A DNA stretch of 64,000 bases from Letharia columbiana (GCF_014066305.1 NW_023501052.1:62001-126000); one strand, 5' to 3'; shown: positions 44,382 through 57,091, numbered from the stretch's first letter. The notes: generated by a model from the sequence alone, not told the origin. Translations and numbers: made by a program.

Positions 44382-47300
44382 ATGGAGCCCACACTGGGCC
44401 CGGACAGCCAGGAAGCGTTGTTCTCGAAGTTATATGGAGAACACGAACCAGTGGCGATAATTGGTATGGCGTGTCGACTTCCTGCTGGAGCGACCAATGT
44501 AGAGAACCTGTGGAACTCGCTTGCAAGTGGCCAAAGTGGTTGGACTCTTCATCCAGAAAATCGACACACGCCCAACTTCCACTATCACCCTAATCCCGAC
44601 AAGAGAGGATGCTACAATACCAAGGGAGGACACTATGTAGAGGAAAACATTGCTCGATTCGACGCGCAATTCTTCAGTTTGACACCAGCCGAGGCAACGG
44701 TGAGTTTTCATGGCTTTATGGTCCGCTTTCGAGGGTATAGTGTCAGCTGACCAAGCACTTGCAACAGGTAATGGATCCTCAACAGCGTCATTTGCTGGAA
44801 GTCAGCTATGAAGCGCTCGAAAATGCCGGCATCACACTGTCCAGTGTCGCAGGCACTAACATGGGGGTATTCATCGGCAGTTCCTATTCTGAATATCGCA
44901 CTCACATGTGGAAAGACCTCGACAATCTTCCAATGTTTGAGGTGACCGGCAATGCGGAATCGCTTTTGAGCAATCGGATCTCCTACGGATTTGATCTTCG
45001 GGGTCCGAGTATGACTATTGATACAGCTTGTTCCTCGAGCCTTGTTGCCTTGAATGCCGCATTCAAGAGTCTGCAGGCCGGGGAGTCATCCGCGGCCATT
45101 GTTGGCGGTTCGCACCTGAATGTTCTGGCAGAATCGTCGGTGTCGTTATCGACTACAAGGTAGAGCGCTTATCAAGTACGAAAGCCAAAGCTAACATGAA
45201 AAGGCTACTCTCTTCTGATGGAAGATGCTATGCTTTTGATGATCGGGCTATCAGTGGATATGGACGTGGCGAGGGTACGGGGTGCATCATCCTCAAGCCT
45301 TTGAAAGCTGCATTAAAGGCCGGTGACTCAATACGAGCAATCGTTCGAAACATAGGAACGAATCAAGACGGCAGAACAGCTGGTATCACATTGCCCAACA
45401 ACAAAGCGCAGACGGCGCTCATTCGAGAGGTGTACAGCTCAGCAGGTTTAGATCCCCTGGAGACAGACTTTATTGAAGCCCATGGGACCGGCACCGCCGC
45501 CGGTGATCCTATCGAAGCCGCGGCACTTTCGGAAGTTTTCGGACGTGCATCCGAGTCGCGCAAAGTTCTTATTGGTTCACTGAAGTCGAACATTGGTCAC
45601 TTGGAAGGGGCTAGTGGGATCTGCTCGGTAATCAAGGCTGCTCTGATGCTGGAACGCAAGTTTCTGCTGCCCAATTGCGATCTGCAGACGCCAAATCGCA
45701 AGATACCTTTCGAGAAAAGCAACATGAAGGTAAGCAAACTCCCTGAGAATTCCATTCATTGAACGCAGGGGATATTAGCGTATCGCGTTCATAGGTCAAT
45801 GGGTGGTTGGGATAGGTTCACTGATAGTTTTTGCAGGTCTCTGACAAGTACGTACCATGGGATAGTTCAAGTATGCGGCGGGTATCTGTGAACAATTTTG
45901 GCTTCGGAGGTGCGAACGCGGTAGGCATGAACCGATCTGAGAGGCGGAAACCGCATTGACTTTTGATGAAATAGCACGCTGTATTGGAAGAATCCTCCTT
46001 CCCGGGCAAGACAAAATCTTACGTTGCTACCCCGCTAGACACTCGGAATAGATCTAATGATCGGGATCCCTCCACCAAATCGAGTACGAAACAGCACCTT
46101 TACGTCTTCTCTGCCAATGACCGAGAATCGCTTGAGCGTCAGATCTCTCTGGTCGCGGAGTACGCGAAAGAACGCCCGGTCACCATGTACCCGGAGCTTA
46201 TGAGGTCCTTAGCTTTCACACTCGGCCAGAGAAGATCAATCCTTGCGTGGAAGTTCGCCGTCCTGGCTTCAAATCCTGACCAATTGGTTTACGACCTAAA
46301 AGATACAGCACTCGCTCCCGTCAGGTCAGGAGAGCATCCCAATATTGGGTTCATCTTCACTGGTCAAGGCTCGCAATGGCCTACGATGGGGAAATCCCTG
46401 TACCATACATATCCTGCTTACGCGCTCACAGTGCGCGAGGCTGATCGAATTTTGACTGAACTCGGAGCTTCATGGTCCCTCATTGACGAGTTGGAGAAGC
46501 CTCAAGAAACCTCAATTATCAACAGCGCTCACATCAGCCAGCCTGCATGTACGGCCCTGCAGATCGCCTTGGTGGATTTGCTTTCGTCTTGGGCTGTTGT
46601 TCCCCATAGTGTCACTGGGCACTCTAGCGGAGAGATTGCTGCAGCATATGCTGCAGGTATACTTCGCCTCGAAGCATGTATGGCGATCGCTTACTACAGG
46701 GGACTTGTCGCGAGAACGCTGACGGAGGACTTCAAGGATATCTCCGGAGGCATGTTGGCTGTCGGAGCCAGTGAAAAGGATACTCAGGCTCTGATAGATG
46801 ATAGCGCGCACGGTCAAGCGATCATCGCCTGCGTCAACAGCCCCAATAGTATGACAGTGTCTGGTGACGCCGACCAGATATCACAGACAGGAAGATTGGC
46901 TGATACGCGATCGATCTGGAACAGAAGACTGAGAGTCGACGTCGCATATCACTCTCATCACATGAGATACGTTGCCGACAAGTACAAATCACTTCTAGGA
47001 AAGGTGGAACCCAGTTCTCAAACCACGGTCGAATTCCATTCATCACTGAAGGGAGCTCGAGTTGCGCCATCAACGCTGACAGCTACTTATTGGGTGGAAA
47101 ACCTCACTTCGCCGGTGCTTTTCTCACAGGCAACTCGAAGCATGTGTGGGATAAGCGGGGACTTGACTGAAAGGAATGTCGATATCCTCGTGGAGATCGG
47201 CCCTCACTCGGCATTGCAAGGTCCCGTGCGCCAGATCTTGCAATCAGTCGAGGGCAGCTTCCGTAAAATCCAATACATGCCCTCTCTTATTCGTAACGAA

Positions 47301-50300
47301 GACAGTGTCTCAGGTATGCTGCTATTGTCGGCCCGTCTTTTCACGAGTGGGTGTCGGATGCAGCTGGGAAATATCAACTTTCCCAAAGGGGAGTTACCGA
47401 ATATCTTGACAGATCTACCCCCTTACCAGTGGAACCATGGGAAAGAGTACTGGCACGTGAGCAGAACCAGCCAAGAAATGCAGACATATTCTTCGCAACG
47501 GCATGACCTCTTGGGGAACCGTGTGCCAGATTGCAGTGTTTTAGAGCCGCAATGGAGAAACGTAATCATGGCAGATGACGTTCCCTGGCTCCGTGACCAC
47601 AAGGTCCAAGGCCTTACTGTCTTTCCTCTTGCAGCATATCTCTGCATGGCGATGGAAGCTTGCCGGCAAAAAGCAAGCTGGAAGGGGATCAAGTTCAATT
47701 CTATTGGGTTTCGGGAGGTCTCCGTCCATCAAGCTCTAGCCATTCCAGACTCGACGTCCGTTGAGCTCAGGTTGTCTCTGACGCCGTTCCATGAAGGCCC
47801 TCGGTCATCATCAGATCGTTGGAGCCAATTCAGAGTGTTTTCCTGGAGTTTGGAGAGAGGCTGGTTGGAGCACTGCCGTGGCCTTGTAGAGCCTAGAAGT
47901 GCGGACGCGACGAATCCAATCGAGAACGAAGTGGCAATACGAAGCCGTCTCCAGAGCTACGCAGAAGACCTTTCGCGAGGAACAAGCCTCTGCACCCGCC
48001 CAGTCGAGGCTAAAGGGGTTTATCAGGCGGTAGCCGACGCAGGCTTCGATTATGGGCCCATGTTTCGGCAGATGGAGCAGGTAATGAGCGGGCCATCGTG
48101 TGCGATGCACAACGCCATCGTCCCGGACACTCCTGCTTGCATGCCGGTCAACTACGAGTCAGACTACATAATACACCCAATAACCCTGGACGTTATCTTC
48201 CACGGAGCTGCAGCGTTGTTGGTAAAAAGCGGTCTATTCTCCAAGGCGCCTTACATGCCCGTTGCAATTCGAGAGATGACAGTGTCACTTGAGTTGTCAA
48301 AGCAGCCTGGAGCGGTGTTCGAAGTTTATACGCGGACCCAAGAGCCTGACACATTCTCTAGGAGACAGATATTCGATATGGATGTCAAGGACGTGCGGAA
48401 TCCATCGTATGGATGCGGGGTTTCGATCAGAGGTTTCACCGAAGTTCCTGTGCAGCAGTCCCAGACCAACCAAGATGTCGGAAGAGCTCGATGTCTGCGA
48501 ACGCAATGGGAACCTTGCATGACTTACCTGCCGCAATCACAGGGCAGTAAAGGTCTCCCCGTGAGCGCGCTTGGGTCAATTGATGGTAACGACTACCAGC
48601 AATGCTATGGGTTTGCGGCGAAGCTCGTTGGAAAGTTGGCCCATCAGAACCCGGGACTTCGGATTCTAGAGATTTCCGCAGGCACCACCAGTGCGACAGT
48701 CCCAATACTAGAATTACTGGGAGGTGCTGCTGAGGAACCCGCCAGGTTTGTGCAGTACGACTTCACAGATACGTCTCCGGACACCCTGGAGACTGTAAGG
48801 GCAAAGCTGGCTCCTTGGGGGAAGCTTGTCAACTGCAAAACGTTAGACATTGAGCTTCTACCACAAGACCAAGGTTTTGAATCCCAGTCTTACGATGCTG
48901 TTGTTGTTACTGCATCCAACCATCTTCTCGATACGGCCTTTACGCAAAAAGCAATAACACACATCCGGTCCCTGCTTCAACCTGGAGGCAAATTAATCAT
49001 TGTCGAGGACACGAACCTCGAGAAATCTCTAAGGTCGTCCCCGAGCTGGTCGCTCGACGGCCAACAAAGCACTGATAGCCATCTTATGAACGGTAGTAAT
49101 CATCTTCTGAATGGTAACAGTCATCGTGTGAATGGTAACAATCATCATGTGAATGGTATGCGCAGACCTTTTCCCTCCCTCACATGGTGAGGTCGTGGCT
49201 AATTGACAATCGCAAAACAGGCAACACACCCCAGAAAGACTGCACCACGACCAGTCAAGCCCGAACAAAAGCTCTTTTCGAAGCAAACGGGTTCTCTGAG
49301 CTTGATTTTATTCCGCAACACTACTCCGAGGATGCACAACATGCTGTCAGTGTCGCATTCGCTACCGCCGCTCCGATAGGCACTACGCCTGATGAGACTG
49401 TAGTTGATTTAATCGTCGTCGCACAAGGGCTCCCCGAAGGGGCTTCTAAAGCTGACTTTGAGAACGTTCTGAACGTCTGGGGTCCAAGGACTGTGGTATG
49501 GGTGCAATTTGCTGAACTGGCGGTTACAAACCTCAGTGGAAAGCATTGTATTGTCATTGACGACCCAAGATGCCCGCACTTGACCACTATGACTGCTGAC
49601 TCTTTTAGAGGATTGAAGGCCTTGTCTCAAGCGGCTGGGGTCCTTTGGATTACAGGCGGCGTGACGTCTCCGGATGCCGGAACTGTGAGAGGATTGACGA
49701 GGACCCTCCGCTCAGAATCACAGATCACCAACCTCGTGACCCTGGCAATCGACGACTGGGGGTTCCCGTCCAGCAATATTGTTGACCTCGTTGGTCAAAT
49801 CTTTGAGCGCTCATTCTTCTGCTCCTTCGCGCAGACTGAGTACGACACCGAACTTGCTGTGAGAGATGGTGTTGTTTACATTCCTCGACTCGTTCATGAC
49901 AATGCCCTGGACCAACACCTGAACCGAGAGACTCATAAAGGCTTCAGGGACCTTCAGCCTTTTGTACAAGAAGGGCGACCACTGAAACTGACCGTTGCCA
50001 GTCCTGGATTTCTCGATACTCTATGCTTTGTGGAAGACAAGCAGGCAACGAAACCTCTGCTCGACGACGAGATCGAGATCGACGTCAAATCTGCGGGCTT
50101 GAACTTCAAAGATGTCATTCTGGCTCTCGGACAACTGGCCGGCAATCATCTCGGACAAGAATGCTCTGGCGTGGTCACTAGAGTCGGACTCGACGTTCGT
50201 GCAATCAGACGAGGTGATCGAGTCTGTGCCGTATCAGGAAGTACTATTGCCAATCTCGCCCGATGTAAAGCCGATTGTGCCGTGTTGCTACCTGATTCTA

Positions 50301-52329
50301 TATCGTATCCGCAAGGGGCTTCGATTCCAATCATCTATTGTACCGCCCAGTACTGCCTCGCCCACGTGGCTCGTCTTCGCCCCGATGAGACTGTTCTAAT
50401 CCATGCAGCCGCGGGCGGTGTCGGTCAAGCCGCCATAATGCTAGCTCAAGCGACAAAGGCTCGAGTCCTTGCGACTGTTGGGAGCCCAGAGAAGAAAGAA
50501 TTCTTGATGCAAAAATACAATGTCCCTGAGGAATGCATTTTCTACAGTCGCAACACTTCCTTTGCGAAAGGAGTCATGGAGGCTACGTGCGGTAGGGGTG
50601 TCGATGTCGCCCTGAACTCTCTTGCCGGGGAGCAATTAAGCGCTACGTGGGAGTGTATGGCTCCGTTCGGAAGATTCGTTGAAATTGGCAAGCGAGACAT
50701 CACCGGCAATACGAACTTGGAGATGGCCCGATTCGAACAGAACGTCAGCTTCACAGCTGTGGATTTGACGGCATTGGTCCAGTACAAGCCTAGAGTGCTG
50801 CAAGAAGTCTTCAAAGAGGTCATGGACTTGTTCCGTCAAGACATCGTCGCGCCTGTCAGTCCAATTCACGAGTTTGCCGTGTCGGAGGCCGAGACGGCCT
50901 TTCGGTCGTTGCAAAGCGGCAAGCTGATGGGAAAATTGGTCATAGTGCCCAAGGCAAATGACACAGTGATGGTAAGTCGATACATTGAGAGCAGATATCA
51001 GGCCTTCTGATACCATGTGACTTTTTGCGCCCCAGTGGTTTTACCCAGATCGCTGAGTAAAAGTCAAAGCTGACAAACATTCTAGGCAACCCGGTCTTTA
51101 CTCGAACCAGATATACTTCGCGCTGATGTCTCGTATTTGATCACTGGCGGCACCGGCGGAATAGGACGTGCCATATGCCGGTGGATGGCGCAACGTGGAG
51201 CGAAGAACATCATCCTAGCTTCTCGAAGCGGCAAGACTCAAACCGTGGCACAGAATTTGGTGGACGAACTAAGCTCGATCGGCATCAAAGTCGAAATTCG
51301 CAAGTGTGATGCCAGTATCGAGGCCGACATGCGTCTTCTCATCTCAGAATGCGCAAAGATAATGCCACCCATTGGGGGTGTTATCCATGGCGCATATGTC
51401 AACAAGGTCTGTTTTCACGAAGGCTTTTGGAACATTAGGTCAAGATACTGATCGGATTAATATAGGATGTCCTTTTCGAACAAGCAGTATTCAGCGACTG
51501 GACGGACGTGATCCGGCCGAAAGTCGACGGCGCCAGGAACCTCCACGAAACGCTGCTCGACCACAAACTCGACTTCTTCATCATGCTCTCCTCCATCAGT
51601 GGCGTTATTGGTAACCGCGGCCAAGCAGCTTACGCGGCCGCCAACAGTTTCCTCGACGAGTTCGCCCACTACAGGGTGTCCAAAGGCCTTCCAGCTACAT
51701 CCATCGATCTGGGCGTGGTCAAAGAAATCGGCTTCGTGGCCGAGAGGCCCGAGCTCCAAGCCGGCCTCGAATCTCTCAGCGGCGACGCCACCCTCAACGA
51801 GGCGGACGTCCTTGCATTGATCAAGTTGGCCGTGACCGGTCAGATCGACAAACATGCCGATCACCAATGCACGATCGGCCTCGACTTTGACAACTACAAC
51901 CCGAAGCACGCCGCGTTCTTCTGGGCCACCGACGCCCGCTTCTCGCACCTTCGCCGCGCGGCCGGTACCGCCGGGGGATCGGACGGCGAGGGATCCGGCA
52001 TGACGCCGAGGAAGGCTTTGAAGCAGGCCCGCAGCCTGGAAGACGCCACGCGCGCCGCCTCGGACGGCCTGATCGGCAAGCTCTCCGGCGTGCTCATCAT
52101 CCCCGCCGACGAGATCAGCACCCAGAAGCCCGTCGTCGCCTTGGGGCTTGACTCGCTGATCGCGATCGAGGTGAGGAGCTGGATCACCCGGGAGATGGAG
52201 GCGACGATGAGCACGTTGGAGTTGATGACTAGCTCGAGCATCAAGGGGCTGGCGGAGATGATCGTGGCGCGGTCGAAGCTGTGTGAGGGGTTGAGGAAGG
52301 AGGGGGCGGATGACGCTGGGTCGGGGTGA
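44382..52329 (+). CDS. Highly reducing type I polyketide synthase
   Basis: I read eight exons: 44382-44699, 44768-45159, 45204-45729, 45837-45920, 45975-49155, 49221-50971, 51086-51406 and 51466-52329. All phases agree (2478 aa, normal for the class). Domain order: KS (active Cys194 in DTACSSSL, then EAHGTGT and KSNIGHLEG), AT (GQGSQW, nucleophile GHSSGE near residue 654), DH (DHKVQGLTVFP near 978, and LDVIFH), MT (LEISAGTT near 1337), a His/Asn/Gly-rich linker (about 1475-1500), ER (GLNFKDV near 1793; AAGGVGQA), KR (TGGTGGIG near 2100; MLSSISG; YAAANSF) and ACP (LGLDSL near 2417). It would build a reduced chain iteratively from malonyl-CoA. The MT glycine motif is degenerate, so methylation may be lost. 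No release domain is present. The product cannot be predicted. Confidence 0.95.
49086..49157 (+). repeat. 24-bp imperfect repeat in the PKS MT-ER linker
   Basis: Three units related to (C/G)TG AATGGTAACA(G/A)TCATC encode Asn-Gly-Asn-x-His peptides (MNGSNHLLNGNSHRVNGNNH), just before the 65-nt intron 49156-49220. It is a flexible, likely length-variable linker. Confidence 0.75.
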
Positions 52330-53389
52330 GGCTTAGATTGTGACTACCTTCCTTACGGGGGTGTGTAACCGTGTTTTTTTTGCAAACCTATGTATTAATC
52401 TTCCCTTTCCTAATAACACAATACATCGACTCTGATACCCATGCTTTCCGCAACTCGGCCAGGGCTTCGACGACGGTCACGCCAGGTTCCTCAGCCCAGT
52501 TTGGCTCGTAGCTGTCGCGCTGTACGGCACGAGCCTCTCCGTCGTAACGATCTATGTTGGTTCGGTCAACGTACCAACCTCCTCGCGCGCACACGCATCC
52601 AGACGATCTGTCAACGGTGGTGATTGAGAGGTGCGTGATCGGCGTTATCAAGGCTGGTCTCATGCGTAAAGAGAAGGGGAAGGAATGGGACACTTACATG
52701 TACGAAGTGTGAAGCACCTCGGACTATCTTTTGGAGTTTTAGACGTCACGCAATGCACTCGTAACCTTCCAATCGGCCCAATCGATATGCTCCACTCGAG
52801 TCATCTGTCCCCGTCATCTTCCCAACTAACTCCCTCCCTCACGGCCGCAACAATCACACCAGCCCGGCAAATCGGCCCGCCCGCGCCGTACGCCACCGTC
52901 CCATCTGTCCCCTCGACACCATTCAGTCTTCACACTCCATCGTCCACATTCGTAAAATTCACTCAACCTACTTACCTGCCGCCAGCGAAACAGCGGCCCC
53001 GGCCCCAAGGGCCGCGGGAGCTTTCTCGAACCTCGCTTCCGTGTGGGAAGATGCGGCTTTGAGCTTCTTAAATCGTAGCGTGCGAGGGTGTGTGTTGGGG
53101 TGGAAGGAGTGGTGGGGAAGGTGCGCGTATGTGTAGATCCTTGTTGGGTCTTTTGTGAGGTGGAGGAGGTTATTCCTGCTCCTGCTGAGAGAGGGGGGGG
53201 GGGGACTGGTGATTGTGATGGTCTGAATAAAGGACAGGGAACGTTGATGTTATTATAGACCTATATGGGGGGGGGCGAAAACACCCCGGTCAGGTTCTTT
53301 ATGCTGGCCCAACATGATCTATACCATTATACCACGTTCCAGAGTATCAATCTTCCATGAAGCGATTGCTGACTCGGCCCGACGGGCGT
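52330..53389. other. 3' flank of the PKS with a possible terminal exon on the minus strand
   Basis: A minus-strand segment, about 52606-52388, reads like a last exon (RYDGEARAVQRDSYEPNWAE, then GVTVVEALAELRKAWVSE), with a GTAAGT donor and CAG acceptor just upstream. No family is recognised and the 5' exons (towards 53.06 kb) could not be joined. Poly-G runs of 12 and 9 lie near 53.20 and 53.27 kb and are hot spots for assembly error. Confidence 0.35.
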
Positions 53390-54763
53390 TCACATAGCGT
53401 TGTATATGCTCTCCATATCTTCATCCCTTCCGGCGGGTTTCCCGGCTAGCTCGTCCTCTGTCCTTGGGTCTGCTTTCGGTCTCACCGAAACGTGCGTTGT
53501 CCCATCCTTACCCACCTGCATCTCATACCACGACCGATCCGGCGATGGAATATGCTCTCCTGACGAATACTTCTTGGACGATGCTGTAAATATGTGACTT
53601 ATACGCATAATGATAGGGATGCTGCCAGATGCGGAGGGTTTGTTTGTGTCTGACCCGCGCTTGGGGAGTGAGACCCGAAGTCTCTTGGTTATCGGTTTCA
53701 GGATCGGCAAGCAGGCACTTATGATACCCAGGAGCGTCTCGAGAGAGGTCAGGAGCGCGATGAGAGCGTATTTCTCTTGCGAAGATGGGTTGCTCGGATT
53801 GTCATTGGTGGCGGTTACCTGGATGCGGTAGACGGTCACAGCACAGATTCTGCATCGCAAAGGTATCAGCAAGTAAGTTACATGTCTCTGCGAAACAAGC
53901 AGTAGCAACCACGGGAGCCGGGAGCCCTACAGGATGCCCATCCCGAACATGCCGGTCAGCGCCGCTTTCCTGCTCACGGCCATTTGCAAATTCCAAAGTA
54001 TAGGCATAGGCAATACCACGACAATGACGTCTTGTAGGAAGTTAACAATCGCGATGAAGAGACCGAGCTTTGTTTCGTCTCCGCATGAGGCTCCCTTGAT
54101 AGCGAAATCCCACCTGTACCTTATAGGTCGACAGATTAAGCAGTCCGCAAGAATCGTGGCCGTCAGGAAGGTCATGTTGAGAAGTAATGCCCCATAGCAA
54201 GCGATGCGAAAGGGGCGGGTTGGGAAGACATGAATGTATAGGAAAATTATCGAAGCACGAATGATTGTGACAGCGACCACCCAGATAATCGGCGATAAGA
54301 ATATGAGCTGGGCACGCTGCTTTTAGACTGACTCTCCTTGGAGGCAAGTATTTCATACCTGAAGAGCCAGTGTTCTGTCTGCAGATTGAGTGGAACTCTT
54401 CCATTGAGGAGGAAAGCAACAGCCTAGCAAATGTAAGCAAGGATACTTGCTCAAGACATATTTCATAGTGGCAAAGGAGAGTCACCGTAGGCATTGACGC
54501 CAGTCTCACCAAAAGCAAAGATCTGCGACAGTCAAACGGTGGAATGGACTTGGCTTTCGTTGCCGGCTGCTCACCAGACCCAGAACTATCAAATAATCAT
54601 TGAGTGCGAGAGCTTGCTTCTGTATACGTCGAGCCCAAAACCTGAGTGCGACTGCAACGGTTGCAAGAAATGTGAACACCAAAAGAGTGACGACGTGAGC
54701 GACTTCGTAAGAAGTCGGCACGACTGGGTAACCGACACCCACGCCGTTCTGATGCCTCGACAT
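53390..54763 (-). CDS. SAT4/PTH11-type rhodopsin-fold integral membrane protein
   Basis: Multi-exon minus-strand gene. The start at ATG 54763 (MSRHQNGVGVGYPVVPTSYE) precedes a first helix (VVTLLVFTFLATVAVALRFW) with the family's 'RxWARR' loop. Short exons carry FAFGETGVNAYG and AVAFLLNGRVPLNLQTEHWL. The large middle exon (to about 53.93 kb) has several helices, including IIRASIIFLYIHVFPTRPFR, the Cys-containing loop (LICRPIRYRWD) and NFLQDVIVVVLPMPILWNLQ. The last exon adds the seventh helix (YALIALLTSLETLLGIISAC, then LPILKP) and a cytoplasmic tail. The order matches the seven-helix fungal rhodopsin-like domain (PF20684) of putative PTH11-related receptors. Ligand unknown. It lies downstream of the PKS and need not be part of that cluster. 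Confidence 0.85.
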
Positions 54764-56015
54764 TGTTGGCCGCCAGTCAGCGCCTTTTGACGGCAGCACG
54801 TATGCTGTCCGATAGCTGCTTGGACGTTCGGAACGTCAAAGCCGTAATGAGCAGTAGAGTCGAGCAGAGAAGATAGAGAAACAAGGACCGCGGAAGAAGA
54901 GGCCTCAGCAGGCTGGGCTTTTATCATGCATGGACCAAAGAGAAGCAGCTGGTGCTATACTAAGTAACATCCAGCCCCAAAAGACATGCAATGCAGGCCT
55001 TGCCAAAAACCTCGCTTTCCCTGCCTATCGAATTTCACTATGGTGGTGGTTGTTCGCGTTCCGAGCACGCAAAGACCAATGGGTGGTGTGCATTTTAAGC
55101 GTAGTTTCCGTGTAGAGGGTACTTGCAATGACGGTCTAAAACATTTGATTGGAACGATGGGCAAGTAGGTAGTGGCGCAGCAGGAACGAGTGCTTGGTCC
55201 TTTGAGAGGGGCACACAATCGAGAAATGTTTCGCGATTCGAGTCTCGATATTATTCCAGGCCGCTCCGCCGCATTGCGCAAGGGTTTCCTCATCAGGATA
55301 AGTGGCCCAGTCTTCGGGGGGGGTTCTTTTTTCTTCTTTTTTTCGGCAGGCAATGGGTAGCGGAAATCTTACATGCATCGGAAAGCAGTTTCGACTTATC
55401 AGGGATTTCGACCAATGGTGTGTGAAGTAATTGATGGACCACCACTTTTCATATGTAGTACTCTGTAGGATCTACCTTACCCCTAAGTCTCTCCGCATGG
55501 TGAAACCTGTGAAGAGGTGGGGCTTGGGATTCTCGAATGTCAGAAGGCCGCGTGCATCAACTGTAGCTTATCATTATTGTTAGAACTGTGTTGGGTGAGA
55601 TTCTGAATGGCGAAGGTGGTCAGACTTCTGCCGCACCCTTTTGCCATTGATGTCCGTGCCACCTCCATACCCTCTCTGCATGCTGGCCGAGGTGAATGGT
55701 TGGAATAAAGAGGTAGAAAACATCTTGAAAGAGAGGGAGGCACGCAGTCACGGTCCAAGAGGTAGTGGGAATCAATCTAGGTCTTCAATCTTCATCCTTT
55801 TCTAGCTTTTCCCCGTTCGGGAACTTACGGTCACTGCCGCTCTCAGTCTGGGGTACCTTATTTCTTGGGTGAGACAGGACTGCAAAGCTTCTTACCCGCT
55901 TGCTCGCTGAACAATCCAAGAACTTCTTTCTCAACCTGTCTCTGCTTCATTCCACCCTTGCCATCCGAAGTATTAGCCTCTGACTTGTACCTTTACTAAT
56001 ACCTCGCTCGGCGAG
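54764..56015. other. Intergenic
   Basis: Frames at 54930-55360 on both strands lack recognisable content; one runs through a poly-Lys tract caused by a T/G-run. Nothing else supported. Confidence 0.4.
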
Positions 56016-56330
56016 ACTGGTCGACTCGTAATCAAAGGTGAATTCGAATATCTCAAAGCCATCCGCACCATCGCTCCAGGATGTGCATCAGGATCATTTG
56101 CTTGGGGGAAATTCAAGGACGAGCCGGAACCTTATCTCTTGCTCGTACTAGGGCTGGGCATTCGATTCACAGGAGCAATGCGCCGAATGAGAATCCATCT
56201 TTCATGCCACGACCTATGATGGAAAAGATTCCGGTCACGAATTGCTGGGAAGCATCATTGACGCCGTTCGTTAACACCTTGGGATGCTGTATCGTCGTAG
56301 CACTTGCCACGTTTTTCACGTAGTAGATTG
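56016..56330 (+). pseudogene. Fructosamine/ketosamine-3-kinase fragment
   Basis: The plus strand from 56016 reads RLVIKGEFEYLKAIRTIAPG, then SGSFAWGKF and EPEPYLLLV, which match the N-lobe of protein-ribulosamine/fructosamine 3-kinases (PF03881). After one or more frame changes come HRSNAPNEN and SFHATTYDGK (compare family 'LH..S.SPNGKFGFHVTTY.G'). The N-terminus and the whole C-lobe are missing, and the fragment runs straight into the AATAATAGT array. It is a relic of a protein-deglycation gene. Confidence 0.6.
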
Positions 56331-56337
56331 CCTAGTT

Positions 56338-57035
56338 GGAGAATAATAGTAATAATAGTAATAATAGTAATAATAGTAATAATAGTAATAATAGTAATAA
56401 TAGTAATAATAGTAATAATAGTTAATAATAGTAATAATAGTAATAATAGTAATAATAGTAATAATAGTAATAATAGTAATAATAGTAATAATAGTAATAA
56501 TAGTAATAATAGTAATAATATAGAGGTCTATATTAAAAGTTCTATATATGCGCTAGTGCAGCCCTAATCCTACTTTCGGAAAGCGGCCTTATAGAGAAAA
56601 AGTTTAGAAATATCTTCTCACAGCGTATAGATAAGATTTTAGATACTTCTTTTAGCTTAATAGAGGTATTAAGCCTCGAAACCTAACTAGAATTAGATGC
56701 GATTTCGAAGAACTCCAGACGTATTATCTAGATAGCCCTTTAGGTGAGGCGTTATTCGAAGTCTAAGCGTAAGAGTCTTAACGGTATAAGACTTTCGATA
56801 TAGACCTCTATAGTAATAATAGTAATAATAGTAATAATAGTAATAATAGTAATAATAGTAATAATAGTAATAATAGTAATAATAGTAATAATAGTAATAA
56901 TAGTAATAATAGTAATAATAGTAATAATAGTAATAATAGTAATAATAGTAATAATAGTAATAATAGTAATAATAGTAATAATAGTAATAATAGTAATAAT
57001 AGTAATAATAGTAATAATAGTAATAATAGTAAATA
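56338..57035 (+). repeat. AATAATAGT minisatellite, two arrays split by an inserted element
   Basis: A perfect 9-bp unit (AATAATAGT) runs from about 56341 to 56520, with one two-base interruption near 56420, and again from about 56813 to 57030, in the same orientation and register family. The arrays end in AAATAAATAAAT. The intervening ~295 bases are a distinct AT-rich element with inverted ends. Confidence 0.95.
56518..56812. mobile_element. MITE-like element with terminal inverted repeats inside the minisatellite
   Basis: The left end ATATAGAGGTCTATAT (56518-56533) is the reverse complement of the right end ATATAGACCTCTATA (56798-56812). The 295-bp interior is AT-rich, has no long frame and does not resemble the flanking array. 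Size, inverted ends and a clean position in a repeat fit a non-autonomous DNA element. TA may be the target duplication, though the flanking TA-rich repeat makes this impossible to prove. Confidence 0.6.
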
Positions 57036-57091
57036 GTATTAAATAAATAAATAAATTTTATAGTATTCGACTAAATGTTAATCGTTACGAA

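Noticed and set aside
54955..55378. Minus-strand frames starting with poly-Lys near 55.3 kb
   Set aside because: The Lys run comes from a T-rich tract, and the rest has no recognisable content.
56304..56567. Plus-strand frame of Ile-Val and Asn-Ser repeats
   Set aside because: It is a translation of the AATAATAGT minisatellite and not a protein gene.
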